The translations under genes and the position numbers were made by a program. Source: Pseudomonas sp. B21-040 (GTDB taxonomy: Bacteria; Pseudomonadota; Gammaproteobacteria; Pseudomonadales; Pseudomonadaceae). From it: a stretch of 64,000 nt of DNA. Under the pieces are notes generated by a model that saw only the letters and a program-made list of their open reading frames with translations, did not search any database and was not told the DNA's origin. Location: the NCBI RefSeq assembly GCF_024748695.1, contig NZ_CP087176.1, positions 2,411,501-2,475,500 on the forward strand, in the 5' to 3' direction. Shown piece after piece: positions 1 to 9,373 of the stretch; the first letter of the stretch is position 1; each line of letters opens with the position of its first letter.

Positions 1-1204
1 CTGACAGCTTTTTTTGCTGATCGACGGACATGTCCCCCATCCACACCGTGACCCAACTGAAATTCACGTCTGTCTCTTTATTCAGTGAATAAGTAAAGCC
101 TGTGGCGAAGCGCCAGGCGGCGCCCATGGGCACGGTGGGCGTACGATTTGCGTCGGACACGGCGGACGTGTCATAGGCAACGCCGAAGTCCCAGAGCCAG
201 TCCCGGTTCATCTGGTATTGAGCGCCAAGCGCCAATTGATACGTGTCCTTGTAATGCGCATCGATCGAGGTAGACCGGGAACCGGTTCGGGACGTGTCTA
301 CGTCAATGCCGATGTCACCGAATTTCGACCAGTCCTGCCAATTGACCGAGGCCAGGACAGCCCATTGCGTGTCCAGTTGCTGGTACAGGCTGAGGGTCGC
401 CGTTTGCGGTACTTTCAGGTCGATCTTGGTGTTGACGCTGTTGAGGCGGCTCACCAGCGGAGCACTGCTCTCCACATCCAGGCGATCCTCGAAGTCGAGG
501 TCAACCTGACTGGTGTAGGCCAGGCCAATCCGGGTACCTGGTTTTGGTGCATAAATGACGCCTGCGTTGGCGCCGTAACCCCATGTGCTGTCCCGGTATT
601 TGTATTGGCCGTCGCCCCTTTGTGTCAGTCCGAGCGGCGCCTGATCGATGGCGGCTTCGCTCTTCAGCATCCCGTACATGGCTTTCAGTCCGACGCCGAC
701 GGACCATTGATCGTTGAAGCGATAGGCGACACTGGGTACCAGTGACAGTCCCGCAATGCTCGCGTTCTGCACGAAATAACGGCCGGACCAGTCGTTGTCG
801 TAGTTTTCAGTGAGGCCGAAATCGCCATAGGAGCCGAAACCGACGGACCACCGATCATCCAGTTGATGGCTGATGAAGAAACTGCCGCCCGGTATGGGGT
901 CGAGCGCGTTACCGCTGCCAGCGCCCGGCGTATTGGTTTCACTGTTCCTATCGAACGATAAGTCCCCAAAAAGAACCTGAGCACCAGCGGAGATCTGTGT
1001 TCCGCTGAGGTAACTCAAGCCAGCGGGGTTGCTGGCGATGGTTGAAGGGCCTTGTGCCCGAGCCGCTGCACCGGCATTGGCCAGCCCGACGTTGTCGGTG
1101 GCGATTTCGTACAACATCAGGCCACCGGCAACACTGCGGCCACTGGTAAAGAGTGTCAGCGCACCAAGGACAGTAATCGACAACACACTTTTATTTAATG
1201 GCAT
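1..1204 (-). CDS. FadL/TodX-family outer-membrane hydrophobic-compound porin (3' part missing)
   Basis: The gene runs off the left edge, so only about 400 N-terminal residues are present. The protein starts MPLNKSVLSITVLGALTLF, a signal peptide, followed by GGLMLYEIATDNVGLANAG and the SNPAG motif near residue 54 that marks the plug region of FadL proteins. Long stretches of alternating polar and hydrophobic residues follow, as expected of beta strands. FadL proteins carry long-chain fatty acids or aromatic hydrocarbons across the outer membrane; the substrate here cannot be read. The divergent AraC regulator facing away at 1482-2522 is not obviously linked, since both genes are on the same strand. 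Family assignment is firm; substrate is open. Confidence 0.85.
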   Translation of the reverse strand, partial: MPLNKSVLSITVLGALTLFTSGRSVAGGLMLYEIATDNVGLANAGAAARAQGPSTIASNPAGLSYLSGTQISAGAQVLFGDLSFDRNSETNTPGAGSGNALDPIPGGSFFISHQLDDRWSVGFGSYGDFGLTENYDNDWSGRYFVQNASIAGLSLVPSVAYRFNDQWSVGVGLKAMYGMLKSEAAIDQAPLGLTQRGDGQYKYRDSTWGYGANAGVIYAPKPGTRIGLAYTSQVDLDFEDRLDVESSAPLVSRLNSVNTKIDLKVPQTATLSLYQQLDTQWAVLASVNWQDWSKFGDIGIDVDTSRTGSRSTSIDAHYKDTYQLALGAQYQMNRDWLWDFGVAYDTSAVSDANRTPTVPMGAAWRFATGFTYSLNKETDVNFSWVTVWMGDMSVDQQKKLS

Positions 1205-1481
1205 GAAATCCCTCTCAGCAGATGACTCAATCGATATCTTTAGATCGCCCCAAGTCCAGGGCGCCGTCTTTTACTCGTGCGGCTTTTTTGAGTGTCTGCG
1301 CGGAACTCCAACCGCAGGTGCAACTAATCGCCAGCCTCATGAACAGCACAAAAAAGCCGAAGATCAGCTTTGCAGTTAGCCTGTTGTCGCGTTCACTTTA
1401 CGGCAATCATCAGAAAGGCATCTTGCATTTTCGGACACCGACGCGCGGTATTACGGGTGCGTGGAAACAGTGGGATCACCC

Positions 1482-2522
1482 TTAAATGGATGCGACCTCC
1501 AGTCCATCTCTCCAATGCTGTGGTGACGTATTTGTCCACGTTTTGAATGCACGGGAGAAGGCGTTTGGATCCTGGTATTGAAGGGTCTGAGAGATTGTGG
1601 ATATCGGCAAATTGGTATCTTTCAAGAGCTGCCGCGCGAAGTTGCTTCTGGAGTCGGTGATCAGTTCTTTGAGGTGAGAACCTTCTGCATCCAGCCGGCG
1701 TCGCAGCGTTCTTTCATTCAATGAGAATTGACTGGCGATGTGCTTGGAATTCGCCTGGCCTTTCAATAATAAAGCGTATGTCTGGCTCTTTATTTGTTCT
1801 GAAATCGTCAAATGTGACGTGGCGGTCGAAATAGCCAGTTTAAGCAGATGGTGTAAGCGTGGATTCGCCGTACATTGAATTTGTCGGAGTTTCTGATTGT
1901 TTATTACAAGTCCGGAAATGCTTGCATTGAACTGAATGTTACAGCGAAATTTTCTGACGTACGGGGTGATGTCTGATGGCTTGCGATATGAAAACTGCAC
2001 GCGAGCGGGCGTCCAGTTAGCGCCTAATAAGGCCCGCAGCATTTGGAGGCCAACCATGACGGCAGTGTCAACAAGTAATGATTGATTGGGCAGGTCGTGG
2101 CGATAAATGACATATCCCAACAAACTGTGTTGGCCCGCCAAGGGAAGAAGGAGTGGGGTCGCGCCACGATCATAGAGATTGGCATGCCCGACCAGGTCGT
2201 TCAATGCATCGCCTGGTGTAGTCGCAAGACGCATAAGCTGACCCACCGGACCCAAATGATCCAGCGAAAAGCGCTCACCGATCAACAGGCCAATATGGGG
2301 GCACTGAGTGTGTTCGAATGCCGTGTTGAACAGGCGAGCAACGTCCATGTAGGCGAGATGGTTGTCTTCATATGCAAATTGCTCAAGGCTGATACCAGCG
2401 TCTTTGAAAACGCCTCGCGAGGAACCCCCTATCGCGTCAACTACTTCCGGGAATCGACGGAATGGGCTTGTGCTAATTTCTCCAGGCCCGCCCATTCTTA
2501 ACGATGATTTTTTGGAGGGCAT
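1482..2522 (-). CDS. AraC-family transcriptional regulator (arabinose-binding-domain type)
   Basis: A 346-residue protein with the layout of the Pseudomonas AraC regulators that carry an N-terminal domain of about 190 residues (PF12625 type; seen in OruR/ArgR-like and virulence regulators). The C-terminal 90 residues hold the two helix-turn-helix units: SKHIASQFSLNERTLRRRL and then LPISTISQTLQYQDPNAFSR followed by AFKTWTNTSPQHWR, the classical AraC signature. It lies 277 bases upstream of, and on the same strand as, the FadL-type gene, so it may control that porin; this is inferred from position only. No clear ribosome site precedes the ATG. Confidence 0.85.
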   Translation of the reverse strand: MPSKKSSLRMGGPGEISTSPFRRFPEVVDAIGGSSRGVFKDAGISLEQFAYEDNHLAYMDVARLFNTAFEHTQCPHIGLLIGERFSLDHLGPVGQLMRLATTPGDALNDLVGHANLYDRGATPLLLPLAGQHSLLGYVIYRHDLPNQSLLVDTAVMVGLQMLRALLGANWTPARVQFSYRKPSDITPYVRKFRCNIQFNASISGLVINNQKLRQIQCTANPRLHHLLKLAISTATSHLTISEQIKSQTYALLLKGQANSKHIASQFSLNERTLRRRLDAEGSHLKELITDSRSNFARQLLKDTNLPISTISQTLQYQDPNAFSRAFKTWTNTSPQHWRDGLEVASI

Positions 2523-3138
2523 ATTAGCTCGCTATCGTTCCTGAAGCTGGCGCATTGGCTACGCTGGCGAACATCTGACACATGACGAGCAAAAGAGCGT
2601 AGCGCCCATGAGCCAGCGCCTGGCACCTCGCGGCCGTTCTGCGCCGCCAGTCCTTGGCCGAATCATCGATTACACGAGTCGTGCGCATTAATTGAATCCG
2701 AAAATACTTAATATTGAATACATTGGTTTTAGCATGGATGCGCTTTTTTTCAAATGGTGCATAGAGACTATGCTCCACCCTAATAGCCGTTTCCATACAT
2801 CGACGAAGCTAGGTTAGAGGGCATTCTTCTGGTGTTTTCGTTCCGATATACTCAGGATAAACAGGTCTTGACTAGTGACGTGCCATTGCCGCGTGAGGTG
2901 CTCGAAGCTTCATTGAATCTCATTCGCTAAAAAGTATGCTTGTATTCACTCATGAAAATTGTTGGTTTTAATTGTATACATGCGATACGTTGGTGACCGG
3001 CTGCCTCCCACTCGGACGGTGTGTAAATACAATAGCCTGGTCGGGCGACGCGAACATGCACTTGGTCAAAAATGTCTAGTCCTGAAATAGGTTTACGCCT
3101 ATTTCAACCTCAAAACGCTCGATGCCCGGCCATAGACG
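2523..3138. other. gene-poor intergenic stretch
   Basis: No ORF with a convincing start or family signature is visible. The sequence is AT-rich compared with the rest of the window, particularly 2690-2990. The open frames that exist lack ribosome sites. It presumably holds the promoter of the AraC gene to its left. Confidence 0.5.
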
Positions 3139-3354
3139 GTGGTTTCTCTCCATTCACGCCTGCTTCCCAGCTTTACGGTTAATGAACAGAATGGCGAGTT
3201 AACGGTAATCAGTCACTCAGCTGCAAATGGTCCCGCTGACTTCACTGGCAACGATTTCACCCCTATTTCGCAACATCTTTACGAAGTTATGCGGGGCGAG
3301 CTCGCCGTTTTCCAAGGTTCGTCGGTTTCGATTGAGGCTACAGATTGCGCCTGA
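3139..3354 (+). CDS. possible small protein, function unknown
   Basis: An open frame of 71 codons from a GTG, with no clear ribosome site. The end of the protein (GELAVFQGSSVSIEATDCA) and the perfect intrinsic terminator about 45 bases after the stop make expression plausible, because something on the plus strand must end there. I do not recognise the family. The start could lie further downstream, since the region around residue 13 (VNEQNGELTVISHSAANGP) reads more like protein than the first dozen residues. Confidence 0.3.
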   Translation: MVSLHSRLLPSFTVNEQNGELTVISHSAANGPADFTGNDFTPISQHLYEVMRGELAVFQGSSVSIEATDCA

Positions 3355-3397
3355 GTGCAAGCTAACGTCGGATGCCCGCTAATGCGTGCATATTGAG

Positions 3398-3424
3398 AGC
3401 CCCGCCAGAGCGCGGGGCTTTTTT
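3398..3424 (+). terminator. Rho-independent terminator
   Basis: AGCCCCGC and GCGGGGCT form a perfect 8-bp stem around a six-base loop, followed directly by a run of six T. It would end transcription of the small plus-strand ORF before it and shields the minus-strand ORF at 3461-3643, which is convergent. Confidence 0.8.
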
Positions 3425-3460
3425 ATACTTCAAGTTCACCGAAGTCAGGGTGGCCTCAGG

Positions 3461-3643
3461 TTAAGACGGTTCCAACTCAAGGGCGTCTACGCTAACAGGC
3501 AAGGTGTGTGATGCATTTATCCTGCCTTCCAATCTGTTCACGAACGCCAACGCTTGTGCATAGCTGTGAAACTTAACGCACCACTCGTTCATCCATACAT
3601 TCCAGCCTTCCGGCGTGCTCGCTTTCTCGATTTTTATCAGCAT
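3461..3643 (-). CDS. small conserved-looking hypothetical protein (60 aa)
   Basis: The start is taken at the ATG at 3643 because GGAGG lies nine bases before it; the longer open frame upstream has no ribosome site. The product (MLIKIEKASTPEGWNVWMNE..., ending DALELEPS) is acidic at the C-terminus, with no signal peptide or membrane segment. The central part WCVKFHSYAQALAFVNRLEG looks like a small alpha/beta fold with a tryptophan-rich strand pair. I do not recognise a named family and infer no function. Confidence 0.55.
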   Translation of the reverse strand: MLIKIEKASTPEGWNVWMNEWCVKFHSYAQALAFVNRLEGRINASHTLPVSVDALELEPS

Positions 3644-4103
3644 TCTGGAATCCCTCCATGTAGTGGCTTGGCGCAGTCTCGAATCTGGAACAATCGAAGT
3701 GCTGCATGTGTTCTTTCGTCTGCGTGTCTTGGGTGAAGACGCAGGGAGAAACAACACAAATTGTGAGGAGGACAATCTCTCCAAAATGCAGGTTTGACTG
3801 CATTCGAGGCATCCATCAAAACCCACACGTGACAGGTATGACTAACCTCATCGAAGCGCATTTCAAACTGATGGGAAGGGGACGGGAAATTAATAATTAT
3901 CAAAAATAGATTTATGACGGCGCAAGACGCGATCAGACGCTACGCCAGCCCGCCTTGTCATGCTGACCGCCAAACCCTGGCGGAATCAGAAGCACGATCG
4001 TTTGACTGGATAATGGCTTGCTGTCGATGTCCGAAGGGTGATTTGGCGAGGGGGTCTTGTCAGAGATACGTCTGCTACCGCCCGGTTTTTCCAGGCGGTT
4101 TGT

Positions 4104-4811
4104 TCAGGACAGAACGCTGCACTTTTTGCGTGTTATCTGGATGGACTTATAGTCAGCACGTTTTTCTTTATGCTGGACAGCCAATAGAGGCAAAGTGGTT
4201 TTAGGGTCGTTCAACGGTAACGTCTGGAGGAACCCGACATCACACTCCCACCACTGACTGGCGAGCAATTCTTCAATGACCTCGGGCGCGTGTCGATACT
4301 TGATGATTTTTGCAGGGACCCCAGCAACTATCGCGTAGGGCGGCACGTCGTGGGCAACCAGGGCGCGGGTTGCGATAATCGCACCTGTGCCTACGGTAAC
4401 CCCTTCAAGGATCATCGCACTGTGCCCCACCCAAACGTCATGCCCAATCGTTATATCAGCAACGTCGGGGTCGAAAGACAAATGCGTATCGGTATATTGA
4501 AAAGGATGTGAACTGAGCCAGTCTGACGGATGTGAGCTTTTTTGCTGTCCGATAAAACAGCCGCTTCCAATAGAGCAGAACCTGCCGATAGAGGATACCG
4601 CCGAAAGCACGCAATCACTTCTGATATAGGTATGAGCGCCGATCTTTAAATTTTTCGCTTCTATAACAACATGCCCTAGAGATACTTCCTCTTCTAGTGT
4701 CAGTGTCGACCTCTTGTGCAATGACAATAGGCCGCCTGCCACTTTGCATTTATGCCTGCGAATCCATTTTTTCCAATAATGATTTCGAACGGCATCAATT
4801 ATTTTTTTCAT
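4104..4811 (-). CDS. CatB/WbbJ-type hexapeptide-repeat acetyltransferase
   Basis: A 235-residue left-handed beta-helix acyltransferase. Imperfect hexapeptide repeats run from about residue 40 (VSLGHVVIEAKNLKIGAHTY) to 175; the segment ITIGHDVWVGHSAMILEGVT followed by VGTGAIIATRALVAHDVPPY and AIVAGVPAKIIKYR is the signature of the xenobiotic/CatB O-acetyltransferase group. These trimers transfer acetyl from acetyl-CoA to a hydroxyl group, of an antibiotic or a polysaccharide sugar. The basic N-terminus (KKWIRRHKCK) and the isolated location in AT-rich DNA suggest an acquired gene; a surface-polysaccharide acetyltransferase is as likely as a resistance enzyme. Confidence 0.8.
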   Translation of the reverse strand: MKKIIDAVRNHYWKKWIRRHKCKVAGGLLSLHKRSTLTLEEEVSLGHVVIEAKNLKIGAHTYIRSDCVLSAVSSIGRFCSIGSGCFIGQQKSSHPSDWLSSHPFQYTDTHLSFDPDVADITIGHDVWVGHSAMILEGVTVGTGAIIATRALVAHDVPPYAIVAGVPAKIIKYRHAPEVIEELLASQWWECDVGFLQTLPLNDPKTTLPLLAVQHKEKRADYKSIQITRKKCSVLS

Positions 4812-4948
4812 AAGGATTTAACTTGGATATCCGTTATAGGGCATGGCATGGCCCTATGAGCCAATCGCAAAGTCTAAATGAATCGGCAGAGGAGATGAAA
4901 TGTTTTGACGCTACTCCAGGCGCTCATGATGACTGTCCCCTAGCGATA

Positions 4949-5857
4949 TCACTTTTTCGGCGATTTGCTTCTGGAAGGGATATGCAGGTATGACATGACG
5001 CTTTCAGTCAGTTCGGTCGCCAGTTTGACGGCTTCTTTGTTGCGCGCCATCACACCCGCCACCAACCCTTCGATTAAAGCGAGCACAGCGATGTTGGAGC
5101 TGGTCATTACCGGATGGTCGGCAGGGGCAAATAAAACATGTTCGGCAACGCCGGTGAGAGGTGACGCGGGGGAGTCAGTGATTGCCAGCACCGAAGCCCC
5201 GCGCTCATTGGCAAAACGGGCGAGTTGCAAGGTGTCGAGGGAATAACGCGGCAGGGAAATAGCCAGCAGCACGTCCTGATCGGTAATTGCAGCCAGGCGG
5301 TAAGCGGCGTTTTCGTTGCCGCCCTCCATGCTGATGGCGGTGGCGTCGGCACAAAAGGGCATCAGGGTTGAGGCCGCGAGACCGGCGAAGTAGACACTGT
5401 TGCCAAAACCCAGGATGTAAATTTTGCGGGCTTTGGTCAGGCGAGTGACGAACGCCTCAAAGGTGTCTGCATGGTTGTTGGTCGCCGCCGCGGCAAGGTT
5501 GCTGGTGGCGCTCTGGATTTGTTCATGCAAGCCAAACGCGCCGCCAGGACGATGCGCCAGTTCGTTGCGCAGTTTGTCGACCGGCGACACCATCTGCTGC
5601 AGCGTCGCGACCAGTTCGGACTTCATGCCGGTATAGCCACCCAGGTTCAGCGCCTTGGCCAAACGGTTGACCGCTGCGGGTGAGGTGGACGTTTCATGGG
5701 CCATTTCTTCGATGGTCAGCGTCGCGGCCCTCAGCGGGTGACGCAGGATAAAATCCGCCACCTTGCGCAGTGACGGCGGTAAATCGGAAACGATTTCCGC
5801 CAGTTTGCGCATCACCGGCGCGGCATAGACCGTGGTGTTTTTCGAAGGGGTCGGCAT
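4949..5857 (-). CDS. MurR/RpiR-family transcriptional regulator
   Basis: A 302-residue protein with the two RpiR domains. The N-terminal helix-turn-helix (residues about 35-85, TIEEMAHETSTSPAAVNRLAK) is followed by a SIS sugar-phosphate-type binding domain (ILGFGNSVYFAGLAASTLMP to about residue 280). It is the last gene of a minus-strand block after an amino-acid ABC transporter, separated by about 118 bases from the ATPase gene, so it most likely regulates the transporter. In the related aot locus of P. aeruginosa this place is held by ArgR, so the swap to an RpiR regulator suggests a different signal molecule. Confidence 0.85.
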   Translation of the reverse strand: MPTPSKNTTVYAAPVMRKLAEIVSDLPPSLRKVADFILRHPLRAATLTIEEMAHETSTSPAAVNRLAKALNLGGYTGMKSELVATLQQMVSPVDKLRNELAHRPGGAFGLHEQIQSATSNLAAAATNNHADTFEAFVTRLTKARKIYILGFGNSVYFAGLAASTLMPFCADATAISMEGGNENAAYRLAAITDQDVLLAISLPRYSLDTLQLARFANERGASVLAITDSPASPLTGVAEHVLFAPADHPVMTSSNIAVLALIEGLVAGVMARNKEAVKLATELTESVMSYLHIPSRSKSPKK

Positions 5858-5975
5858 ATCCGGCTCAACAATTCCAAAGGGTTAGGGAAGGCCTGGCATA
5901 AGGTTGGCTGGAGTGTATCCGAAGCCGAACCTCGTTGTGCATCGCCAGGCCAAGGAGTGGTGAGCGAGCCGGTGA

Positions 5976-6740
5976 TTATTTCAGGCTGCCGGCCAGAAAC
6001 TGCTGGAGACGCTCGGACTGAGGATTGACCAGCACTTCGCGCGGGTTGCCACGCTCTTCGGCCTGGCCCTTGTGCAAGAACACCAGTTGATTGGAGACCT
6101 CGCGGGCAAAGCCCATTTCGTGGGTCACGACCACCATGGTGCGTCCTTCGAGTGCCAGATCCTGCATGACTTTAAGCACTTCGCCGACCAGTTCCGGGTC
6201 GAGTGCCGACGTCGGTTCATCGAACAGCATTACTTCAGGTTCCATGGCCAGTGCACGGGCAATCGCCACGCGCTGCTGCTCACCACCCGACATATGCGCG
6301 GGCCAGGCGTCCATGCGGTGCGCCACGCCGACTTTGTTCAAGTAGTGCTCGGCTTTTTCCCGGGCCTCTTTCTTGTTCATGCCCAGCACATGTACCGGGG
6401 CTTCCATGACGTTTTCAAGGGCGCTCATGTGCGACCAGAGGTTGAAGTGCTGAAACACCATCGATAGTCGCGAACGCATGCGTTGCAGCTGCTTGGGTTC
6501 AGCAGCCTTGAGCCCGCCGAGTTTATTGGTCACCAGTTTGAGCTGTTCGCCATTGAGCACGATGTTGCCGGCGTTGGGCTGCTCCAGCAGGTTGATGCAA
6601 CGCAGGAAGGTGCTTTTGCCGGAACCGCTGGAGCCGATGATGCTGATGACATCACCGGCCTTCGCTTCCAGGGAAACACCCTTGAGCACTTCATGGGCGC
6701 CGTAGCTTTTGTGAAGATCCTGAATTTCAAGTTTGTACAT
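5976..6740 (-). CDS. amino-acid ABC transporter ATP-binding protein (HisP/AotP type)
   Basis: A 254-residue ATPase with Walker A GSSGSGKST, Q-loop, signature MSGGEQQRVAIARAL and Walker B VMLFDEPTSALDPE, followed by the switch histidine in VVVTHEMGFAREV. The insertion after Walker A (NGEQLKLVTNKLGGLKAAEP) is shared by HisP and AotP, ATPases for basic amino acids. It works with the two permeases and the binding protein upstream in the same block. The aspartoacylase-like gene sits between it and the permeases, as aotO does in aotJQMOP. Confidence 0.9.
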   Translation of the reverse strand: MYKLEIQDLHKSYGAHEVLKGVSLEAKAGDVISIIGSSGSGKSTFLRCINLLEQPNAGNIVLNGEQLKLVTNKLGGLKAAEPKQLQRMRSRLSMVFQHFNLWSHMSALENVMEAPVHVLGMNKKEAREKAEHYLNKVGVAHRMDAWPAHMSGGEQQRVAIARALAMEPEVMLFDEPTSALDPELVGEVLKVMQDLALEGRTMVVVTHEMGFAREVSNQLVFLHKGQAEERGNPREVLVNPQSERLQQFLAGSLK

Positions 6741-6758
6741 GGTTTCAACTCTCTGGAA

Positions 6759-7871
6759 TCAATCGCTGAGCAAACGGCCTTGGCGAATAGGGGACTTGCC
6801 GGCCACTTTGGCCAGCCACAAACCGGGCTGGGCAAAGCGCAGGCGTTCGCGGGCATACAGGATGCCGTCGGTGCTGGCGTGCACCACGCTGTGTTGATCG
6901 GTCAGCGGATCTAGCACTTCGAACAGCGGATCGCCGACCTTGACGTGGGCGCCCAACGGTTGCAGATAACTCACCACCCCCGGATGCGGCGCATAGGCGT
7001 ACTGCGCACCGGCGAACGGTGTCGCTTCACAACGGCTCGGTGGCGCGGCGGGCCAGACTCCGCTAATCAGGCCTTGGTCGGCGAGATAGCCAAGAATGGC
7101 CTGCGCACTGTCGACGCATTGCTCTCGTTCGGTGTCAGCCATGCCGCGCAATTCGATGGTGGTGGCCACGCATGCCAGTGGAATATTGGCGTGCGCAAAG
7201 CGCTCGGCCAGGTGCAGCCAGGGAATCGCGCAGGCTTCATCGAAAGCGTTACCTCCCGCCGCCTCGGCCAGCAGGGCCACCTCAGCGTCCAGGCGGGCGG
7301 CCAATGAACTCAAGCGCGGCCAGTTTTGCGGCATTGCATACAGCAGCATGATCGACTCGAAGTCGCAGTGCAGGTCCAGCACCACATCGGCATCACAAGC
7401 ATGCTGCATCAACAGTCGCCGCAAACCATCGAGCTCCGATGTCGCTGCCGGCAGGTGGGTGAGTGCGTCGCGCATGGCGCTACGGATCAGTGCGATGTTG
7501 GCGTTGGCATCCTCGCCCAACTGACCTTCCACTTGCTGCGCTACGGACTCAGTCAGTTCCGGGAAGTCGCGATTGAAATTCTTCCCGCTGGAGAACTCAA
7601 AGCGCCCCTGATGGGTGGCCTGGAACATCTGGGCAATACCAATCGGATTTGCCATCGGCACCAACTCGATTATCCCGTTCAGGCGACCTTGCTCTTCCAG
7701 TTCCTGCAGACGGCGCTTGAGCTCAACAGCGACGCGCATCCCCGGTAGCTCGTCGGCATGCAAGGAGGCCTGGATGTAGGCCTTGCGCGGTCCGCTGCCA
7801 AAACGAAACAGCGACAACTTTCGCTCTGTGCCCGAGGCACTCCACGGCAAAAGGTATTGAATGTGCTTCAT
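6759..7871 (-). CDS. succinylglutamate desuccinylase/aspartoacylase-family hydrolase (AotO-like)
   Basis: A 370-residue M14-like zinc hydrolase. The metal ligands are visible as HADELPG (His and Glu, residues about 38-41) and VLDLHCDFES (His near 168); a C-terminal barrel-like extension (HPGVVSYLQPLGAHVKVGDP) resembles a biotinyl/lipoyl-type hammerhead. AAGGAG precedes the ATG. Its place between permease and ATPase genes matches aotO of the arginine/ornithine uptake operon. It probably removes an acyl group from an imported N-acyl amino acid or an opine-like compound; the substrate is inferred from context only. Confidence 0.8.
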   Translation of the reverse strand: MKHIQYLLPWSASGTERKLSLFRFGSGPRKAYIQASLHADELPGMRVAVELKRRLQELEEQGRLNGIIELVPMANPIGIAQMFQATHQGRFEFSSGKNFNRDFPELTESVAQQVEGQLGEDANANIALIRSAMRDALTHLPAATSELDGLRRLLMQHACDADVVLDLHCDFESIMLLYAMPQNWPRLSSLAARLDAEVALLAEAAGGNAFDEACAIPWLHLAERFAHANIPLACVATTIELRGMADTEREQCVDSAQAILGYLADQGLISGVWPAAPPSRCEATPFAGAQYAYAPHPGVVSYLQPLGAHVKVGDPLFEVLDPLTDQHSVVHASTDGILYARERLRFAQPGLWLAKVAGKSPIRQGRLLSD

Positions 7872-7879
7872 AACGCTCC

Positions 7880-8578
7880 TTAGTGCTTGCGCGGTGCCAG
7901 ATAGGCCAGCCAGCGGCGCTCGGCCAGTTTGAACAGACGAACCAGGATGAAGGTCAGGACCAGGTAGAGGAGGCCGGCCGTGATGAACGCCTCGAACGGC
8001 AGATAGAAGCGCGAACTGACGGTTCGCGCGGCGCCAGTGATGTCCACCAGCGTGACAATGGACGCCAGGCTGGTGGTTTGCAGCATCATCAATACCTCGT
8101 TGCTGTACTGCGGCAGCGCCCGGCGCAAGGCCGATGGCAGGAGGATGCGGCGGTACAAAGTCAGGCGCGACATGCCCATGGCTTTGGCGGCTTCGATCTC
8201 GCCATGGGCCGTGGACTTCAGACTGCCAGCCAGGAGTTCCGCGCTATAGGCGCTGGTATTGATCGCGAAGGCCAGGCACGCACAAAAGGTCGCGCTGGAC
8301 AGGTAAGGCCAGAGCGCGCTTTGACGTACCGCTTCGAACTGCGCCAGCCCGTAATAGATCAGGAACAATTGCACCAGCATTGGGGTGCCGCGAATCACGT
8401 AGGTGTAGAGCCAGGCCGGGAAGTTGATCAGCGGTGAGCGGGAGACGCGCATCAGCGCCAAAGGAACCGCAAGCACCAGGCCAACGGCCAGGGAAATCAG
8501 CAGCACTTTCAAGGTCACCAACACGCCATTGAAATACAGCGGCAGGTTTTCCCAAATCAGGTTGTAGTCGAGAATCAT
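7880..8578 (-). CDS. amino-acid ABC transporter permease (HisM/AotM type)
   Basis: The start is set at the ATG at 8578 (MILDYNLIWENLPLYFNGV), which has GGGAG seven bases upstream; the longer frame begins at a weaker codon. The 232-residue protein has about five membrane segments and the permease coupling motif EAAKAMGMSRLTLYRRILLP. The ORF follows the other permease with a short gap and is followed by the AotO-like gene. It forms the membrane channel as a heterodimer with the neighbouring permease. Confidence 0.88.
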   Translation of the reverse strand: MILDYNLIWENLPLYFNGVLVTLKVLLISLAVGLVLAVPLALMRVSRSPLINFPAWLYTYVIRGTPMLVQLFLIYYGLAQFEAVRQSALWPYLSSATFCACLAFAINTSAYSAELLAGSLKSTAHGEIEAAKAMGMSRLTLYRRILLPSALRRALPQYSNEVLMMLQTTSLASIVTLVDITGAARTVSSRFYLPFEAFITAGLLYLVLTFILVRLFKLAERRWLAYLAPRKH

Positions 8579-8592
8579 GGGTGTGCTCCCAG

Positions 8593-9282
8593 TCACAGTT
8601 CGGCGGCTTTGATGCCGACCGAGTAGTGTTTTTCCAGATAGCGCAGCACCAGCAATGACACGCTGGTCAGCATCAAATAGAGCGCGGCAACCGCGAGGAA
8701 AAACGTGAACGGCTCATGGGTGGCGTCCGCTGCGTTTTTGGCTTTGAACATCATGTCCTGCAAACCGATCACCGAGATCAGCGCGGTGGATTTGGTCAGC
8801 ACCAACCAGTTGTTGGTGAACCCGGGAATGGCGAAACGAATCATCTGTGGCACCAGAATCCGCCAGAACACCTGAGCGCCACTCATGCCATAAGCCGCGC
8901 CGGCCTCGCCTTGACCTTTGGGGATCGCCATAAAGGCGCCGCGAAAGGTTTCCGAAAGATAGGCACCAAAAATGAAGCCCATGGTGCAGACGCCGGCGAT
9001 GAAGGGGTTGATGTCGATGTACTGGGTGTAACCGAGTGCGAGGGCCATGCGGTTCATCAGATCCTGGCCGCCGTAGAAGATCAGCAGGATCAACACCAGG
9101 TCAGGAATGCCGCGAATCAGGGTTGTATAGCCTTCGCCCAACACCGCCAGCCATTTAAACGGCGACAAACGAAAGGCCGCGCCGATCAGTCCCAGGGAAA
9201 TGGCCAGGGTCATGGAAGTCAGGGCCAGATTAATGGTCAGCCAGGCGCCATCGAGAATGCTCGATCCGTAGCCGTGAAGCAT
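8593..9282 (-). CDS. amino-acid ABC transporter permease (HisQ/AotQ type)
   Basis: The start at 9282 (MLHGYGSSILDGAWLTI) has GAGGAA seven to eight bases before it; the 14 extra codons upstream read SRAPPGARLRNF and are unlikely. The 229-residue product has five membrane segments and the EAA loop GEAGAAYGMSGAQVFWRILVP. It precedes the second permease by 14 bases. Together they match the pairs that import histidine, lysine, arginine or ornithine. Confidence 0.88.
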   Translation of the reverse strand: MLHGYGSSILDGAWLTINLALTSMTLAISLGLIGAAFRLSPFKWLAVLGEGYTTLIRGIPDLVLILLIFYGGQDLMNRMALALGYTQYIDINPFIAGVCTMGFIFGAYLSETFRGAFMAIPKGQGEAGAAYGMSGAQVFWRILVPQMIRFAIPGFTNNWLVLTKSTALISVIGLQDMMFKAKNAADATHEPFTFFLAVAALYLMLTSVSLLVLRYLEKHYSVGIKAAEL

Positions 9283-9373
9283 GATGAAGTTCCTCAAGCG
9301 AGCGCCGGGAGGCGCACGAGACAAGCCAAAAGCGGCGCCCGCAAGGGGCCGGCGCCGGGGTTTCGGGTAGGGC